Assembly (NCBI GenBank): GCA_013115135.1
Contig: JABANP010000761.1
Location: forward strand, 1-18,806
Reading direction: 5' to 3'
Length of the DNA stretch: 18,806 bases
Source: Perkinsus olseni
Lineage: Eukaryota; Perkinsozoa; Perkinsida; Perkinsidae
Positions 16,113 to 18,806 of the stretch are shown here, piece by piece. The notes beneath the pieces are model-generated. The model was not told the origin of the DNA. It searched no databases and saw only the letters and a program-made list of their open reading frames with translations. A program made the translations under genes and the position numbers. Within the stretch, counting starts at the first letter, position 1; every line of letters starts with the position of its first letter.

Positions 16113-16623
16113 TGCGGAGTTTGAACCTCCGAGTTTCACACAAGCGTTGCATCGCAGGAGACTCCTGCCAGGAGTTGGCTCAACGAGTTAGGCTACTATC
16201 CCGAGTCCGAGGCATTTCTCATAGGAGTGTCTTGAACACAAGGAAAATCACCTTAGAGATTCCGAGTCGGAATCTGCAATCTGGGGAATCTGAGTCGTTA
16301 CGGGGGTCCTGCTCCTGGCGATGCTCGCTACGTTATCTACGACGAGCCTTTCGCGTAGGAGCATCGTTTCCAGCTACTGGAGCGCCAGCATGGTCATGGT
16401 CATCGTCGGGAGTGGCGCGTAACCCTCAGAATCTGAAGCTCAGATGTCGTTATACTGTAAATTTACACCTTTACATTTAAAATATTCAACAAAGATCGAA
16501 GATTCTTGATTGAAACTGAATTCCTCGCAACAATCGCCGGCGTCTTATATCTGACATACCTTCCAAAGTCTCCCAATGGAAGACAGAACACAGTGTGTCA
16601 CCCTCCTTTCGCCACACTGTGGC

Positions 16624-16643
16624 CCACAGACTGTGGGCCACAG
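16624..16643. repeat. 20-nt composite, S = CCACAG, with empty site in copy A
   Basis: Exact; x = A, y = G; flanks C and T obey the rule. Copy A has a single CCACAG at 6153-6158, a 14-bp difference. Confidence 0.97.
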
Positions 16644-16973
16644 TCGTGATATAACCATTATATTATGGCCGTGTACTGTATGTTATTACCGTAAGAACTT
16701 ATATTACAACGTTTCCGATTCTTTGAAAGAATTAAAGGCGTTGTAACATAACGTCTTGAAAGAATTTCTTTCAAACCCGTTCTATGGCGGGCGCAATGTC
16801 GTCTATACAGTGTGGAAGCTATGTGTTACCTCACTGAAGCTCAACAATGATAGTTGCGATTTTCCGGATTATCGCTCGCATGATGTGAGTCACATCTACA
16901 TCTGTCTCAAATACTTCATGCTGACATGCTTAAGATTAGCAGCCGAGCGCCTCAGCTCGAGCCAATAATTGTT

Positions 16974-18449
16974 CTATTTCAGCTTCCATTCTCTCGCTAT
17001 ATCAAGAGCTTTGGAAAGCTTATGAGGTGACACCCAAGATGCTCCAGCTTCCGTCAAAGTCTTGTCCTTATTCTTGAACTTAGAGAGTTCCCCTGCTGTA
17101 GCTGCGGCCACTTCATCCCTCACAAAATCAATGCTTTCTCGTTTGAGGGGAATACTGAGAGAAAGCCATTTTCCCAAGCTGCGTGGCTGCCAGAGACACT
17201 CTGTTACTTGCTTACTTTATGGGCTCGTTCGACTCAAATTCAATCGAGCCAATAACAGCACAAGCTGATCTATAGCTCCAATAGGCTGAGCCTGTGACGT
17301 ATCCTGGTATCTGAGTGACGCAAGAGGGTTGCAATGATGATACTAAATTAGTATTACTAATATCGTCGTACTACTATCGATCATTCTGCAATGACATTAT
17401 CATCATCACAACCGAGCCCACGTGCGCGAAACTAGTCCTTACACCTTTCAGATAGGTCCAAATTTGCCAGGGATGAATTTCTTCCTCATCATATACCATT
17501 GCTTCCTCGAACTCCCTCCGTACAATCCAGGCTATGACTAGCGGAGCGAAGGTCTCAGGATGCTCGCACATGAGCTTGTTTATGACTTTGATGTCAGGTA
17601 TCTCTGTTAATGTTATTCCTGTTGTTTCCAGCTCCTTGAGAACCATCTTTCCCCACTGGATTACGGCCTCTTCACACGACTCGCCACCGCCGATCCTATT
17701 CAGTACTCCCGCTATCGGGAGGCTTCCAGGACTGGGGAACCACTGGAGATGGACCCGTTTGCTTTGCTCTTCCACCAACACCCATTCATCATCTTCGAGT
17801 TCAAACGCGTTGGCGGCATCGTCTTGCTCATGGCTGCTCTCATTGCCGTTCAATCTATCGCAGTGAAACACTCATCCCCAAGGAGTAGCTCGATGAAGAC
17901 CTACATGGTTTCCCTTAGAGTAGCATAGTCGATGACATACTTGCCCTTTTTCTTGTCAAATTTGCCAGCGACCGAAGCTTGCCACTACACGGAGCACTGT
18001 AGGAGTTCAAATTTTCATCTCGACCGCTCCCTTAAAGGAAGTTCCTCTCCCTCACCGGCTCTATAATACTCTCCAGTTTGCTTGTGCGGAATCCTTTGAA
18101 GTCGCTGGTCTCGAGGACGCAGTCCGAATGACTCCTAATGTGGCGCTCATCGCCTGCCACAATAACGACGAGTCCAAATAATATATGGCTATCTGCGCCA
18201 AGCCAGCTACGACATATCGACAGGGTTTGCCAGGCAGACGACCCTCAGCCCTGACTGTGTGTGCTACACTACCCACCAGTGCGTCTAGCCCTCGGTCTCG
18301 CGGCACGATGGTGAACGGTCTGTTGGATGAGTAACGTATTTCTTCGTGCGAAACTTGTGACTTCTCACCTTGAACAACCTCCCCTCGATGCGAGCGGCCG
18401 AAAAGAGGACGATTGCGACTTCGAAATAGGGCATTCTTTTTATCTCAAA
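16974..18449 (-). CDS. Family X gene, copy B: multi-exon protein of unknown function
   Basis: Same gene model as copy A at a constant offset of 10604 up to the fourth intron and 10590 beyond the 14-bp intronic indel: exons 18369-18449, 18277-18319, 18056-18192, 17905-17984, 17443-17854, 17216-17310, 16974-17178. All splice sites are kept, although the second-exon intron is 84 nt here and 98 nt in A. The 14-bp difference therefore would not alter the protein, which is independent support for the intron. An ATG at 18663-18665 (MQDQLEHH...) is a candidate start in an upstream frame, but the reading frame between it and the first confirmed exon differs from A by a 5-bp indel. No domain recognised; function unknown. 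Confidence 0.7.
17341..17360. repeat. 20-nt composite, S = TACTAA (shared with 6737-6756)
   Basis: Identical counterpart in the same intron of family X copy B. Confidence 0.95.
18028..18047. repeat. Decayed composite, partner of 7424-7443
   Basis: TCCCTT-A-AAGGAA-G-TTCCTC: middle arm and spacers intact, outer arms each with one change relative to copy A. Confidence 0.85.
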
Positions 18450-18745
18450 CTGCAATCATCACTACTATTTTGGCTCGTAGGCTCTCGCTTCTTCGAAGAG
18501 GGACCGTAGGCGGACTGTTTCGCGACCGGAAATGTGATTCTCGTGCACTGGAAATAGGTGAAGATTTTGTGCGGCGCGATTTGCGCAGCGCGGAGTGGTA
18601 GAAATAGTATCTGTCACCAATAGCCCCGCTTTATGGGAATCATGATGCTCGAGCTGGTCCTGCATGAGATTGAAGTGTGCGAAGTGAGTCACTTGGTCGC
18701 TTCGTGTGTGCCAAAAGTTTTGGCAAGGTTTGGCCCAAAACGTAT

Positions 18746-18768
18746 AGTGGTCACTTCAAGTGACCACT
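18746..18768. repeat. 23-bp perfect palindrome with 1-nt centre, copy B
   Basis: Identical to 8098-8120 although the sequence just to its left has been rearranged relative to copy A. Unlike the 20-nt composites it is not followed by a third copy of the arm. Confidence 0.75.
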
Positions 18769-18806
18769 GTATGGGTTGGCAGTGTCGGCATCGCAACTGT
18801 ACGACT

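Larger units (their letters stand above)
16110..18806 (+). repeat. Long direct repeat, copy B (partner 5645-8158), runs off the window
   Basis: Same content and orientation as copy A. B is longer owing to the composite insertion at 16624-16643, about 115 bp at 16744-16860, and a more complicated palindromic stretch at 18665-18740 (nested CCAAAA/TTTTGG and AAGTGA/TCACTT inversions) not present in A. Confidence 0.92.

Noticed and set aside
553..16643. Composites as transposon excision footprints
   Set aside because: Footprints leave target duplications with small variable changes; here an exact inverted 8-mer of the target is present each time, and MULE duplications are 9 bp, not 6.
1..18806. 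Organellar (plastid or mitochondrial) origin, suggested by the tRNA D-arm, many hairpins and low gene density
   Set aside because: MULE transposases with short spliceosomal GT-AG introns, and family X exons that only join by such introns, indicate nuclear DNA.

Overview
The window looks like nuclear DNA of a eukaryote with very short spliceosomal introns (37-132 nt, GT...AG), most likely a fungus. The reasons are two Mutator-like (MULE) transposase remnants, one of them spread over several short introns; a multi-exon gene present in two near-identical copies whose exon phases agree at every junction; and a CCA-less tRNA-Thr with internal A and B boxes. It is repeat-rich and gene-poor. No long uninterrupted protein is present, and no species can be named.

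Layout. 1-4009: one MULE. It has inverted arrays of an 11-12 nt motif at about 20 nt spacing at both ends and a decayed intron-containing transposase on the minus strand (SWIM zinc finger, CxFH motif). 4010-4136: a short repeat seen again at 15983-16098. 4759-5259: an intron-containing minus-strand gene of unknown function. 5645-8158: copy A of a long direct repeat, carrying the unknown multi-exon minus-strand gene 'family X'. 8536-8802 (plus) and 9183-9286 (minus): two more, decayed members of family X. 10332-10403: tRNA-Thr(UGU). 11499-11909: a small putative membrane protein ORF. 12300-14050: non-coding, rich in palindromes. 14045-14466: a second, different MULE transposase remnant. 15120-15833: minus-strand coding remnants. 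16110-18806: copy B of the long repeat, running off the window.

The most striking content is a family of tiny composite repeats. At 23 independent places there is an exact 20-nt pattern S-x-S'-y-S: a 6-mer, one base, its reverse complement, one base, the same 6-mer. The 6-mer differs at every place. In all 23, y is the complement of the base before the first S, and in nearly all, x is the complement of the base after the last S. The middle 8 nt is therefore an inverted copy of the target 8-mer, flanked by a 6-bp target duplication. Three sites have an unoccupied counterpart in a duplicated segment in the same window, and each differs by exactly 14 bp. About ten more are slightly decayed. Chance expectation for the exact pattern is about 0.001 per window. 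I know of no named element with this geometry; it points to a recurrent, precisely measured insertion or repair process.

In the two intact family X copies these insertions lie only in predicted introns, while the decayed copies have them in or beside exons. That supports the gene models and suggests selection against the 14-bp frameshift.
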